DNA of 64,000 nucleotides from Thermoflexus hugenholtzii JAD2. Lineage in GTDB: Bacteria; Chloroflexota; Chloroflexia; Chloroflexales; Roseiflexaceae. The DNA lies in assembly GCA_945881915.1 (NCBI GenBank), contig CAMCVW010000003.1, positions 62,001-126,000 on the forward strand. Direction: 5' to 3'. Positions 8,740 through 17,876 of this stretch are shown in pieces (position 1 is the first letter of the stretch; the number at the start of each line of letters is the position of its first letter). The notes below the pieces were generated by a model. It did no database searches and had not been told where the DNA came from. It saw nothing but the letters and a program-made list of their open reading frames with translations. The position numbers and the translations under genes are program-made.

Positions 8740-10194
8740 ATGCATATCAGCATTCGAAACCTCCGCAAAGCATTCGGTCCGGTCGTGGCGAACAACGACA
8801 TATCGGTCGATTTTGCGGCAGGTCAAATCCATGGCATTTTGGGTGAGAATGGTGCTGGCAAGAGTACGCTGATGAAGATATTGGCGGGGATGTACAGCGC
8901 CGACAGGGGGGACATCGCCATTGATGGGCGCATCGTGCTCCTCGGTGCACCTAAACGAGCTCTACAGGTTGGGATTGGAATGGTTGGGCAGGATCCCCTC
9001 GATATCCCGGTATTTACCATTCTCGAAAATATTTCTGCGGGGATTCGTTTAGCTGGCCAGATACCCGTGGCTGAATCTTTTGATCATTGGAATTCTGTCC
9101 TGGGTTTTGAACTCGATCCTCGCGCACACATCGGTCACATCACCGTCGGGCAACGACAGCAGGTAGAGATAATCAGACTCCTGATAACCGGTTCACAGTT
9201 GTTCATCCTCGATGAACCAACGACTGGTATCACCGCTGCACAAATCGACGCACTCTTTGTGGCGTTACGGACCATTGCCAACGCTGGCAAAACGGTTCTC
9301 TTTGTCACACACAAACTCGATGAAGTGGCTACGCTGTGTGATACCGTTAGCGTTCTTCGTGGAGGGATTTTGGTCGGCGAACAAGCACAGATGCCTGTGC
9401 CCAGAGAACAGATATTGCAAGCCATGTTCGGTGAACGCAATGCGCTGATTGCCACTCAGAGCGGCCAGCATCATCCAAACGGTACTGTTTGGAAGCTCAC
9501 TGACGTCTTCATGCACGATGCACAAATAGCATTTGGCCCAATCACTACAACCATTGCAGCTGGCCAAATAGTTGGTTTAGCAGGTCTCGAAGGGTCTGGT
9601 CAGACCCTCTTTTTGCGCCACCTTGCAGGGATGCAGCTGCCACACAGTGGATCAATTGTCTTCGCAGATACTCCGTTACGTGCCCCGCGCTATGATAACG
9701 TCTTTCTGCCTGCAGACCGGCTCCACGAGGGGATTATTCCGTCGATGAATCTTGTCGAGCACGTGCAGTTGCTCCATCGCCATCTACTTGCTACGGGACA
9801 AACATCCCGTGAAAAAGCTATCCAACTCATCGCCGACTACAACATCAAAGCAACCCCAGATATGCCGCTGCAACTCCTATCAGGAGGGAACCAGCAACGG
9901 GCAATGTTGGCGTTGATTCCTGATACTGCGCGGGTTATCTTGCTCGAACACCCAACACGAGGCCTCGATGCGTATTCGGCAGAGGCAATTTGGCAACGCC
10001 TCCAAGAGCGTTGTGCACGTGGTGCTACCGTGGTGTTCTTTTCGGCAGATCTCGAAGAAGTCATTCGCTACAGTGATGCGGTCTTGGTTTTTTTTGGTGG
10101 GTCAGTGAGTCGGGTCTTGGATTGTGATGCATTGAGTGAACAAGCGCTCGCACGCCTCATTGGTGGGGTAGGATTTGCAGAGGTAGCCCAATGA
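8740..10194 (+). CDS. Double-domain ABC transporter ATP-binding protein (nucleoside/simple sugar type)
   Basis: This 484-residue protein has two ABC ATPase domains, as in the RbsA/YufO group that powers BMP-type nucleoside importers. Domain 1 has Walker A GENGAGKST (about residues 37-45) and Walker B LFILDEPTTG. Its signature is altered to VGQRQQ. Domain 2 has the usual degenerate P-loop GLEGSGQT with no lysine, but a good signature LSGGNQQ and LLEHPTRG. Lack of the second Walker lysine is common in this subfamily. RBS AAAGGAG precedes the ATG. It overlaps the next permease gene by 4 bp (ATGA). Confidence 0.92.
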   Translation: MHISIRNLRKAFGPVVANNDISVDFAAGQIHGILGENGAGKSTLMKILAGMYSADRGDIAIDGRIVLLGAPKRALQVGIGMVGQDPLDIPVFTILENISAGIRLAGQIPVAESFDHWNSVLGFELDPRAHIGHITVGQRQQVEIIRLLITGSQLFILDEPTTGITAAQIDALFVALRTIANAGKTVLFVTHKLDEVATLCDTVSVLRGGILVGEQAQMPVPREQILQAMFGERNALIATQSGQHHPNGTVWKLTDVFMHDAQIAFGPITTTIAAGQIVGLAGLEGSGQTLFLRHLAGMQLPHSGSIVFADTPLRAPRYDNVFLPADRLHEGIIPSMNLVEHVQLLHRHLLATGQTSREKAIQLIADYNIKATPDMPLQLLSGGNQQRAMLALIPDTARVILLEHPTRGLDAYSAEAIWQRLQERCARGATVVFFSADLEEVIRYSDAVLVFFGGSVSRVLDCDALSEQALARLIGGVGFAEVAQ

Positions 10195-11216
10195 ATACTA
10201 TCCGTCTTGCACGTGCGCCCCTCTATGCCATTATTGTTTCGATCCTACTGACCACCGTGGTGTTGACAACGACCAATGCCGATCCGGTGGCGGCATTTAC
10301 GGTGTTGTTTTCGGGTGCATTAACAACACCATCCCGCCTCGCCGATATGATCATGCTTGCTTCACCGTTGTTGCTGTGTGCTGCCGGATTGTCGATTAGT
10401 TTTGCCGCAGGGCAGTATAACCTCGGTATCGAGGGGCAAATGACTGTTGGTGGCGTCGCCGCTATGGCGGTCCTACGACTCTACACCGAGGGTGATAGCG
10501 TGGTTTTGTTGTGGCTGGGAGCGATGTGCGTTGGCACTGTTGCCGGTGCCTGTTGGGCCGGTATTGTTGCCATTCTCAAACAATATGCCCGTGTGAGTGA
10601 GATTTTTGTTGGACTTGGCCTGAACTTTGTGGCACTGGGCATATCTCTGTACATGGTTTTTGGACCGTGGAAGCGCCCAGGCGTCGCGTCCATGTCTGGT
10701 ACCGAGCCGCTTGCTGACAGCCTTTGGCTCCCTGTCTTAGGCAATACGCGGGCCACTGTGGTGACGCCGTTGATTGCGATTGGTGTCCTCGCATTGGTTT
10801 GGTGGTTCCTTCGCGCAACCCAATGGGGGCTCGAAGTACGTGCAAGTGGCCTGAGTCAAGCCGCGAGCCAGCGACTGGGCGTCCCTGCAATACGGCGCAC
10901 CATACAAGCAATGTTGGTCTGTGGAGGTGCCGCAGGGATTGCTGGTGCATTGCAAGTGCTCGGCGTATATCATGCGCTGGTTCCCAATCTTGCAAGTGGG
11001 ATAGGATTCATGGGGTTGCTTGTCGCACTGCTCATCAATGCCGATATTCGATTTGTGGCTCCGTTGGTAGTGCTCTTTGCGGTATTGACATCTGGGAGCA
11101 TACAACTCCCACTTTCGTTATCTATCGACAGCAGCGTCAGTGGCGTCTTTCAAGGTTTTCTCGTGCTCGCCATGATTGTTGCGCGTGCGTTGCTAGCACG
11201 CAAGGAGCGTGGGTAG
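10191..11216 (+). CDS. ABC transporter permease 1 (BMP/nucleoside type)
   Basis: This 341-residue hydrophobic protein of the BPD_transp_2 class has about nine predicted helices. It carries the characteristic segment AGQYNLGIEGQMTVGG after the second helix pair, as in YufP-like nucleoside permeases. It overlaps the ATPase stop by 4 bp and is followed within 1 bp by the second permease, so the subunits are translationally coupled. It forms half of the membrane channel of the importer encoded from 7355. Confidence 0.9.
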   Translation: MNTIRLARAPLYAIIVSILLTTVVLTTTNADPVAAFTVLFSGALTTPSRLADMIMLASPLLLCAAGLSISFAAGQYNLGIEGQMTVGGVAAMAVLRLYTEGDSVVLLWLGAMCVGTVAGACWAGIVAILKQYARVSEIFVGLGLNFVALGISLYMVFGPWKRPGVASMSGTEPLADSLWLPVLGNTRATVVTPLIAIGVLALVWWFLRATQWGLEVRASGLSQAASQRLGVPAIRRTIQAMLVCGGAAGIAGALQVLGVYHALVPNLASGIGFMGLLVALLINADIRFVAPLVVLFAVLTSGSIQLPLSLSIDSSVSGVFQGFLVLAMIVARALLARKERG

Positions 11217-11217
11217 C

Positions 11218-12195
11218 ATGGATAAATTGATACTCGATATTGCTGCACTCATCGCAATGAGTACGCCGTTGTTGCTTGCCACATTGGGGATCCTCATCGG
11301 TGAGCGCGCCGGCGTGATTAACCTGTCTGTCGATGGGAGCTTGCTCCTTGCTGGGATGGTAGGGTTCGGTGTTGCATTCACGACCCAAAGCGTTATCTAT
11401 GGATTTTTCGCAGCGGCGCTGGTGGGCGCAACCGTGGCGTTATTGATAGGGTATTTGGGTATTACCCTACGACTCTCGCAAACCGCAGTAGGGTTTGTGT
11501 TTGCACTCCTCTGTACGGATCTTTCGTCTTTTCTCGGCAACCCATATGTCCAGCAGAGCGGTCCCGCTGTACCAGCCTGGGCAATCCCCATCTTGACAGA
11601 CATTCCGTTGCTTGGACCAATTCTGTTTCGCCACGATGTCGTTATTTATGCCGGTCTGGTATTGATCCCGTTGATCGCGTGGTTCCTCGAACGCTCCCGC
11701 CCTGGTTTGATTGTGCGCGGGGTCGGTGAGCGTCCCGAGGCGCTCTACGCACGCGGCATCGACGTTGTCCGGGTGCGCTATGCGGCGGTTATCGTCGGCG
11801 GTGCACTCATCGGTCTCGCAGGTGCCGCGTATACTCTCGACCTGAAGCAAGGCTGGACCTACCGGCATATGGCTGGCACCGGATGGATTGCGTTGGCAAT
11901 TGTTATCTTTGGGGCATGGAAGTCCTATCGTATCGCCTTTGGATGCTACCTCTACGCCGCACTGCAGACTGTCGCGTCTCGGATGCAAGTGAACGATTGG
12001 GAAATTCCCACGCAGGTGCTCCAGGTCTCGCCGTTCGTTGTCATGATTGTCGTATTAGCAGTCGTCAATAGCCTCAGTACACCCACTGTTCAGGCATGGT
12101 TGCAGACGGTCCCTGCTCCGGTGCGACGATTATTCACATATGTAACCAGCCCCGCTCCTGCGAGTTTGGGCAAGCCTTTTGACCCAGCAGGATAA
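11218..12195 (+). CDS. ABC transporter permease 2 (BMP/nucleoside type)
   Basis: This 325-residue permease is the partner of the preceding gene. It shows the paired family signature GERAGVINLSVDGSLLLAG and about eight helices. The ATG at 11218 lies 1 bp after the previous stop, with AAGGAG about a dozen bases upstream; an overlapping GTG at 11209 is less likely. With the receptor, ATPase and permease 1 it completes a four-gene nucleoside-type importer. Confidence 0.88.
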   Translation: MDKLILDIAALIAMSTPLLLATLGILIGERAGVINLSVDGSLLLAGMVGFGVAFTTQSVIYGFFAAALVGATVALLIGYLGITLRLSQTAVGFVFALLCTDLSSFLGNPYVQQSGPAVPAWAIPILTDIPLLGPILFRHDVVIYAGLVLIPLIAWFLERSRPGLIVRGVGERPEALYARGIDVVRVRYAAVIVGGALIGLAGAAYTLDLKQGWTYRHMAGTGWIALAIVIFGAWKSYRIAFGCYLYAALQTVASRMQVNDWEIPTQVLQVSPFVVMIVVLAVVNSLSTPTVQAWLQTVPAPVRRLFTYVTSPAPASLGKPFDPAG

Positions 12196-12224
12196 GCACC
12201 AATACGCTTCGACATGTATGCAGT

Positions 12225-12255
12225 ACCCCAGTTCGTGTATCTGCACGAGTGGGGT
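12225..12255. other. Hairpin in convergent gap
   Basis: An imperfect stem (ACCCCA...TTCGTG pairing with CACGA...TGGGGT, one bulge) sits between the convergent permease 2 and polA genes. Neither strand has a T tract after it, so it may be a stability or pause element rather than a canonical terminator. Confidence 0.4.
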
Positions 12256-12305
12256 TCGTTGATCTCGGAAAAACTGAATTTTGGTTTGATCTGCGCCGAC
12301 AGGAC

Positions 12306-15134
12306 TTATACTTCGGTGAGTTGGTCCCAGCTCGTTCCCGCTTCTACATCGACTTTGAGAGGTACGGCTAATTCAGCGAAGGCATTACTCATTTCATGGC
12401 GGAGTAGGGCTGCGATAGCGTCTTGGTGCACTGCGGGAACCTCAACTATCAGTTCGTCATGCACCTGGAGCAAGAGCCGCGCGTCATTCCCAAAGGCGGT
12501 TATGGCAGCATCGACGCGTAGCATGGCCATTTTCATGATATCTGCAGCGGTGGCTTGTATGGGGTGGTTGATTGATTCGCGCTCTGCAGCCTGTTGACGT
12601 GGTCCCTTCACGTTTATCTCGGGCATTGCACGACGCCGTCCAAATAATGAACTGACAGCGCCGGTCTGATGCGCTTCTTGGATGGTGCGGTCGATGTAGT
12701 TGCGCACTTCAGGGAATCGTGCGAATAGGCCGTCGATGAGTTGTTGTGCCTCACTGCGGCTCAAATTGGTGCGCTGGGCAAGACCAAACGCGCTGATGCC
12801 GTAGACTACGCCGAATACCGTTGTTTTTGCCAGACGGCGTTTTTCTTTGTCGACCTGCTCGATGGGAATACCAAATAATTGGGCTGCAGTGGCGGCATGG
12901 ATGTCTTGGTCATCGTGGAAGGCTTGCATTAAATTTGCATCGCGGGTGATGTGGGCGAGGACACGTAATTCAATTTGTGAGTAGTCCGCGGCAACAAGCA
13001 CATTCCCCGGCGCTGCCACAAATGCACGACGAACCTCCCGTCCTTCCTCAGTCCGGGTTGGGATATTTTGTAGATTCGGATCATTTGAACTTAATCTTCC
13101 CGTCGCTGCCCCCAGTTGGTTGTATGTGGTGTGCACACGACTGCCCGCATCGATGAGTGACGGTAGTGCATCAATGTAGGTTGATTTGAGTTTGCTCAAC
13201 TGGCGATGTTGCAGAATCAATGCAATCACGAGCGAGGTGTCGCTCGGTCGTAGTTTTTCGAGTACTTCGGCTGTGAGTGACCACCGTCCCGTTTTTGTTT
13301 TCTCGAGGCCCTGTGTAGGCAAACCGAGTTTTCCGAACAGTACGTCACTGAGTTGATCGCTGGATGCGATGTTGAATGGTCCGCCTGAAATGGCGTAAAT
13401 CTGGGTCTCGAGCTCACTGATACGTGCCGAAATACGAACCGACAAGCTGGTCAAATACGGTACATCCACCATGATGCCCGCTGATTCCATGCGTACCAGC
13501 ACCGGAATGAGGGGCATTTCGAGGTTGAACAGCACGTCATGAGTGGTTGGGGCAGCGCTGATTGCAGGGTACAGTTTATGGTACAGCTGGAGTGTGTAAT
13601 CAGCGTCACTCCCTGCGTAATTTGTGACAGCAGTGAGGTCTGCCTGATCAATCGTTATCTGATTCTTGCCTTTGCCGATGAGCGTATCGATACTCGGTGG
13701 GGCTTCACTGAGTTGGAGTTCATAGAACGATAAATCTTTGAGACCTTTGCGTTTGTCGAGTAAGCTGGCCGCGAGCATGGTGTCAAACGCCAAACCATGT
13801 ACCGCAATTCCTAATCCGAGGAGGACTTCGATATCAAACTTTGCATTGTGACCGATTTTTCGGATGCTCGCATCGGAAAACAACGGACCGAGTGCCGCGA
13901 TAAGCTCAGTGCGGGGCAAGCAGGATACCCCTATGTGCTGTACAGGTATGTACCAGGCAGTACCTGCTAGGCAGGAGATTGATATTCCCACGCAGACGTC
14001 GATAAAGACACTTGTCCCCGTGGTTTCGGTGTCGAATGCAAACAACCCCGCTGCACGGCACTGTGTGACCACGATGACGAGTTCTTCTGAACTTAGTACA
14101 GTAGTGTAACCAGGACGGAGGATAGTTTCTGCTGCGTACGAGGTTGTCTGCTCACCGAAGAGATCCATTTGACCCGAGGGGTTGGGAGGGCGCACGATAT
14201 TCCTGGCAGGCGACGATGTTGGTTCTGGAATTGGTACCGTTACCGTTTGGCCGGTCGGTGGGAGCCGATCGATGAGCGTTTTGCCAATCTCGAGCTGTTG
14301 AAAAAACCGCACGACGAATGACTTGTCATAACCGCTAATGAGACAATCTTCGAGAACGAGTTCGACTGGTGCGTTGGTGACAATGGTGGCGAGATTTCGG
14401 CTAAACTCCGCTGCCTCACGCTGGCCTTCGAGTACTTTGTGATACCGTTTGGGTGCTGCAGCGATATCGAGAAAAATGGCATCCACACTCCCGAATTGGT
14501 TGAGTAACGTAATTGCCCCTTTTTCGCCAATGCCTTTCACCCCGGGAATGTTGTCTGACGCATCGCCCTTGAGTCCACGGAGATCTGCCAATTGGTTTGG
14601 TTTGAGACCCTCATAGCGTTCGACGACTTTGTCATAATCATATTCAATGGAGGTCATTTTTTGGCCGAATGGGTTGGCGAGGAGGACGTGTGTGTGACTA
14701 TCGACGAGCTGGAGGGTATCACTGTCGCCGGTCAAAATCAATGTTTCGACGTTTGCTTCGGTCGCTTGGCGTGCCAGGGTACCCAGCACATCGTCTGCCT
14801 CAAAGCCTTGCGCCACATATATTGGGATGTTGAAGGCCTGCATCATCTCTTTGATGCGCTCGAGTTGCGGCGGGAACTCGACAGGCGTCTCGGCGCGGCC
14901 GGCTTTGTAGTCGGCATACATGTCATCGCGGAAGGTACGACCAATGTCGAAGGATACCGCGACATGACTCGGTTGATGCTCGCGGATTGCGTTGAGCATA
15001 ATCGACGCAAAGCCAAAAATCGCATAGGTCGGTTCGCCACTCGATGTACGCAGCCCCTTGTCGGCAAGCGCATAGAACGCCCTGAACGCGAGCGCATGTC
15101 CGTCGATGAGCATGATTCGTTGCCGTGCAGCCAT
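12306..15134 (-). CDS. polA: DNA polymerase I
   Basis: This 942-residue replication/repair polymerase has all three activities. The 5'-3' exonuclease domain occupies about 1-310 (RIMLIDGHALAFRAFYAL, with the VKGIGEKGA helix-hairpin-helix). The proofreading domain, about 335-540, keeps its metal ligands: DTET (Exo I), NAKFD (Exo II) and YAGSD (Exo III). The polymerase domain shows motif A (DYSQIELRVLAH), motif B (RRLAKTTVFGVVYG, with Phe at the ddNTP-discriminating position) and motif C (QVHDELIVEVP). The ATG at 15134 follows GAGGGGGAAC; an in-frame upstream start adds a non-homologous extension. It lies 16 bp after a small membrane protein gene. Confidence 0.97.
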   Translation of the reverse strand: MAARQRIMLIDGHALAFRAFYALADKGLRTSSGEPTYAIFGFASIMLNAIREHQPSHVAVSFDIGRTFRDDMYADYKAGRAETPVEFPPQLERIKEMMQAFNIPIYVAQGFEADDVLGTLARQATEANVETLILTGDSDTLQLVDSHTHVLLANPFGQKMTSIEYDYDKVVERYEGLKPNQLADLRGLKGDASDNIPGVKGIGEKGAITLLNQFGSVDAIFLDIAAAPKRYHKVLEGQREAAEFSRNLATIVTNAPVELVLEDCLISGYDKSFVVRFFQQLEIGKTLIDRLPPTGQTVTVPIPEPTSSPARNIVRPPNPSGQMDLFGEQTTSYAAETILRPGYTTVLSSEELVIVVTQCRAAGLFAFDTETTGTSVFIDVCVGISISCLAGTAWYIPVQHIGVSCLPRTELIAALGPLFSDASIRKIGHNAKFDIEVLLGLGIAVHGLAFDTMLAASLLDKRKGLKDLSFYELQLSEAPPSIDTLIGKGKNQITIDQADLTAVTNYAGSDADYTLQLYHKLYPAISAAPTTHDVLFNLEMPLIPVLVRMESAGIMVDVPYLTSLSVRISARISELETQIYAISGGPFNIASSDQLSDVLFGKLGLPTQGLEKTKTGRWSLTAEVLEKLRPSDTSLVIALILQHRQLSKLKSTYIDALPSLIDAGSRVHTTYNQLGAATGRLSSNDPNLQNIPTRTEEGREVRRAFVAAPGNVLVAADYSQIELRVLAHITRDANLMQAFHDDQDIHAATAAQLFGIPIEQVDKEKRRLAKTTVFGVVYGISAFGLAQRTNLSRSEAQQLIDGLFARFPEVRNYIDRTIQEAHQTGAVSSLFGRRRAMPEINVKGPRQQAAERESINHPIQATAADIMKMAMLRVDAAITAFGNDARLLLQVHDELIVEVPAVHQDAIAALLRHEMSNAFAELAVPLKVDVEAGTSWDQLTEV

Positions 15135-15150
15135 CAGTTCCCCCTCAACA

Positions 15151-15492
15151 CTACGGTGCAAACACTCCACCGGGTATGACGATGATTAGGTACCCGAGCA
15201 GTGCAGACAGCCCCACCCAAGCCCATCCCTGTGCCCAACGCCGTAGAAGCGGGTGTGCACGCGGTCCGCGTTTGAGCCAAAATCCCGTTGCCGTTACCGC
15301 TACCCCAGCGACAATCATCAGCAAAAAAATCATCAACGTGAACACCAGGTCGTAGGTATCACCGAGGTCAAACAAATACACAAGCAAATAAAAAATCGTT
15401 TGCCGCCATATGAGCAGGATGGTAGCTAACCAGCCCAGGATGAGCGACCATTCCATCCCCAAAAACGTCAACCGCTCACGAACCGTTTCCAT
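15151..15492 (-). CDS. Small membrane protein between serC and polA
   Basis: This 113-residue protein has three or four hydrophobic segments (about 15-40, 46-68 and 92-112) and a short basic loop GPRAHPLLRR facing one side. I do not recognise a family. The ATG at 15492 is preceded by AAGGAT; the longer frame upstream runs into serC and has no start signal. Its placement 20 bp after serC and 16 bp before polA indicates co-transcription, with no obvious functional link. Confidence 0.72.
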   Translation of the reverse strand: METVRERLTFLGMEWSLILGWLATILLIWRQTIFYLLVYLFDLGDTYDLVFTLMIFLLMIVAGVAVTATGFWLKRGPRAHPLLRRWAQGWAWVGLSALLGYLIIVIPGGVFAP

Positions 15493-15512
15493 GGTGGTAT
15501 CCTTTTTGGCGG

Positions 15513-16592
15513 TTACCCGTGTGTCCGCATAAACTCGCGCATCAACCCTGCGAGCGCCATTGCTGAGGCGAGTGGTGATGCATTGTAGAGCGATGCACGG
15601 AGGCCGCCAACACTGCGATGTCCTGCCAGACCAATCATTCCAGCCGCTGCAGCTTCGACCAAAAAGGCTTTTTCGAGCGATTCGTCGGGCAACCGGAAGG
15701 TAAGATTCATCTGCGAACGACACCCCAAATCACTATGGCCACGATAAAAGCCGCCAGAGCCATCAATCACATCGTATATTGCCCCTGCTTTGGTGGCGTT
15801 TTGGGCGGCGAGGTTGGCTATTCCGAGTGATTCGATCCATCCCAATACGAGGTCGAGGACATACACGCTGAAGGTCGGAGGCGTGTTATACAGCGATTGA
15901 TTCTTGATGTGCGTTGCGTATTGGAGAATCACCGGGGCATTGCTGTGCATTTGTGCAGCAAAATCACGATGGATGGCAACGGCGGTTACACCCGCTGCAC
16001 CGATGTTCTTTTGGGCACCGGCGTAGATCATCCCCACACCGGTCGTGTCGATCGGCCGTGAGGCAATGTCACTGCTCATGTCGAGCACTAACGGTGTCGT
16101 TACCCGTGGCATGGTATGCCACTGGGTGCCATATATCGTATTGTTGGTGCAGATATGTGTATAGGCAGCATTGGCTGGTACATCCAAGGTATCTGCAGCC
16201 GGCAACGAGCGGAACTGGTGTGATTTGGTTGTGCCTGCGATATGCGCATTGCCGATGCGGGCGGCTTCTTCGTAGGCCTTCTCAGCCCATACACCAGTCA
16301 CAACGTATGCGCCGCAATTTGTTTCAGTCAATAGGTTCATCGGCAACATGGCAAACTGCATGCTCGCGCCGCCTTGCAGGAATGCAATGTCGTGTGCGTC
16401 CGATAGCCCGAGCACACGCCGGAATCGCTCCATCGCGCGTTGATTGATTGCTTCATATTCTTTGGTGCGGTGACTCGACTCGAGTATCGAAATCCCCGTG
16501 TTTGCGTAGTCGGGCAAATCATGCTTGATTTGTGCAATCACTTCTGCCGGTAATACCGCTGGCCCTGCATTGAAGTTGTGTACGGTGGTCAT
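15513..16592 (-). CDS. serC: Phosphoserine aminotransferase
   Basis: This 359-residue class V aminotransferase converts 3-phosphohydroxypyruvate to phosphoserine in serine synthesis, and can also act in the vitamin B6 route. Motifs are HNFNAGPAVLP at the N-terminus, the SSHRTKEYEAI substrate loop, IYAGAQKNIGAAG with the PLP lysine, and GHRSVGGLRASLYNA near the C-terminus. The length is normal for SerC. The ATG at 16592 follows an AGGAGG site. It heads the minus-strand unit serC - small membrane protein - polA. Confidence 0.96.
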   Translation of the reverse strand: MTTVHNFNAGPAVLPAEVIAQIKHDLPDYANTGISILESSHRTKEYEAINQRAMERFRRVLGLSDAHDIAFLQGGASMQFAMLPMNLLTETNCGAYVVTGVWAEKAYEEAARIGNAHIAGTTKSHQFRSLPAADTLDVPANAAYTHICTNNTIYGTQWHTMPRVTTPLVLDMSSDIASRPIDTTGVGMIYAGAQKNIGAAGVTAVAIHRDFAAQMHSNAPVILQYATHIKNQSLYNTPPTFSVYVLDLVLGWIESLGIANLAAQNATKAGAIYDVIDGSGGFYRGHSDLGCRSQMNLTFRLPDESLEKAFLVEAAAAGMIGLAGHRSVGGLRASLYNASPLASAMALAGLMREFMRTHG

Positions 16593-16710
16593 TGTTTCCT
16601 CCTGTATCGTCAACGATACCTATCATAACTGAATGCAGGCTCTTGTGCAGAACGATGTGCTCCAAAGAACATCGTCACAAGCCACAGACAGTGTACAGAC
16701 GTCAATGGTA

Positions 16711-16728
16711 TGATACCGGCAGGTATCA
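16711..16728. promoter_or_regulatory. Palindrome upstream of the DinB pair
   Basis: A perfect inverted repeat TGATACC-GGCA-GGTATCA (7-bp arms) lies between divergent serC and the first DinB-like gene, 17 bp before the latter's ATG. A TATGAT hexamer overlaps its left edge. It could be an operator or a 5' UTR hairpin. Confidence 0.4.
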
Positions 16729-16744
16729 AATAACGAGGAACAAC

Positions 16745-17221
16745 ATGCTTACTCACACCGAACGTCAAGAAGCTCTTGCACTCATGCGCAGCTCTGCAGA
16801 CGACATTGCCGCTGCTGTCAAAGGATTGACCCCAACACAACTCACCACGCGGTACATCCCGACGGAGTGGACTTTAGCCCAGAACGTCCACCATATGCCC
16901 GATTCTCATGGGGTGATGATGACCAATGTGCGTTTGGCATTGACCGAAGACCGACCCACCTGGAAGGGGTACAGTGTCGACGGTTTGGCTGATCTCGCAG
17001 ACGCCAAATCAGCCGAAATCGGTGTTTCACTCGAATTGTTCCGACTCATGCAGTTGCGCATCGTGTCGTTGTTCGAAGCACTCAGCGAAGAACAATTTGC
17101 ACGGACGGGGATTGCCTCGTGGGGCGAACGATCGGTAGACGATTTGTTGCGTATCTATGCAGGGCATGCACAATCGCATGTCAAACAAATCGCTGACACC
17201 CTCGCTGCAGCCCAGAAGTAG
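16745..17221 (+). CDS. DinB/YfiT-like metal-binding four-helix protein, copy 1
   Basis: This 158-residue protein matches the DinB_2 superfamily of four-helix bundles with a divalent metal site of three His, used by thiol-dependent S-transferases and many proteins of unknown role. Candidate ligands are in NVHHMPDSH (about residues 43-51) and the C-terminal AGHAQSHVKQI. The ATG at 16745 follows CGAGGAAC. Copy 2 follows after 7 bp and clearly arose by duplication. The biochemical role is not known. Confidence 0.82.
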   Translation: MLTHTERQEALALMRSSADDIAAAVKGLTPTQLTTRYIPTEWTLAQNVHHMPDSHGVMMTNVRLALTEDRPTWKGYSVDGLADLADAKSAEIGVSLELFRLMQLRIVSLFEALSEEQFARTGIASWGERSVDDLLRIYAGHAQSHVKQIADTLAAAQK

Positions 17222-17228
17222 GTACCGC

Positions 17229-17702
17229 ATGCAAACACAGGCAGAACGGGCCGAGTCGCTGGCATTGATGCGTACCGCAGCGGCAGAACTCAGCAGCGCA
17301 GTGGTAGGACTCAGCGCGCAACAGCTCACCACCCGCTACATTCCCACTGAATGGACAGTTGCACAGAACGTCCACCACATGGCGGACTCGCACGCATTTG
17401 CACTCAATAATGTGTTGATTGCGTTGACCGAAGATCGACCGACGTGGCGTGATTATGAAGTCGACGGGATTGCCGCATTGGCGGATTGTTCGAGCGCCGA
17501 CATCAGTGGGTCATTGGCCTACTTTGCCGCCTTGCAACACCGCTGGGTGCGCTTGTGCGAGTCATTGAGCGACGCAGAGTATGCCCGCATGGGCATTGCC
17601 TCGTGGGGCGAGTTTTCGATCGATGATACGGTGCGCATCTATGCGCGCCACACGCGCAAACACATCATCCAGATTGGCGAGTGCCTCGCTGCGGCACACT
17701 GA
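17229..17702 (+). CDS. DinB/YfiT-like metal-binding four-helix protein, copy 2
   Basis: This 157-residue tandem paralog of the preceding gene shares blocks such as LTTRYIPTEWT, AQNVHHM and MGIASWGE. The first metal-site motif is kept (NVHHMADSH), and the C-terminal His cluster reads YARHTRKHIIQI. It starts 7 bp after the stop of copy 1, so the two are co-transcribed, and a strong terminator follows. Members of this superfamily can form dimers, so a heterodimer is conceivable but unproven. Confidence 0.82.
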   Translation: MQTQAERAESLALMRTAAAELSSAVVGLSAQQLTTRYIPTEWTVAQNVHHMADSHAFALNNVLIALTEDRPTWRDYEVDGIAALADCSSADISGSLAYFAALQHRWVRLCESLSDAEYARMGIASWGEFSIDDTVRIYARHTRKHIIQIGECLAAAH

Positions 17703-17717
17703 CCATTCGCGGCGTCA

Positions 17718-17750
17718 GCCCCGCTCGATGCATGTCGAGCGGGGCTTTTG
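17718..17750 (+). terminator. Terminator after the DinB pair
   Basis: A 12-bp stem (AGCCCCGCTCGA ... TCGAGCGGGGCT) around a TGCATG loop ends in TTTT, 15 bp after the second DinB stop. Confidence 0.88.
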
Positions 17751-17847
17751 TGTGCATTGCCATACCGCGTGGTTTTCGCTGTGCCGTACAACCGGCAATG
17801 CACAGATCACAACATACTGGTGTACTGCAGGGATCGCCGGGCAGTTC

Positions 17848-17876
17848 CGTCCGGGCGTCAGCCCGGACGGTTTTCT
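17848..17876 (+). terminator. Hairpin with short T tract at the hydrolase 3' end
   Basis: CCGTCCGGG and CCCGGACGG form a 9-bp stem around CGTCAG, followed on the plus strand by TTTT. The adjacent hydrolase gene reads on the minus strand, where the hairpin follows its stop codon but has no T tract. It would therefore be a backup terminator for plus-strand read-through, or a 3' stability hairpin for the hydrolase. Confidence 0.5.
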
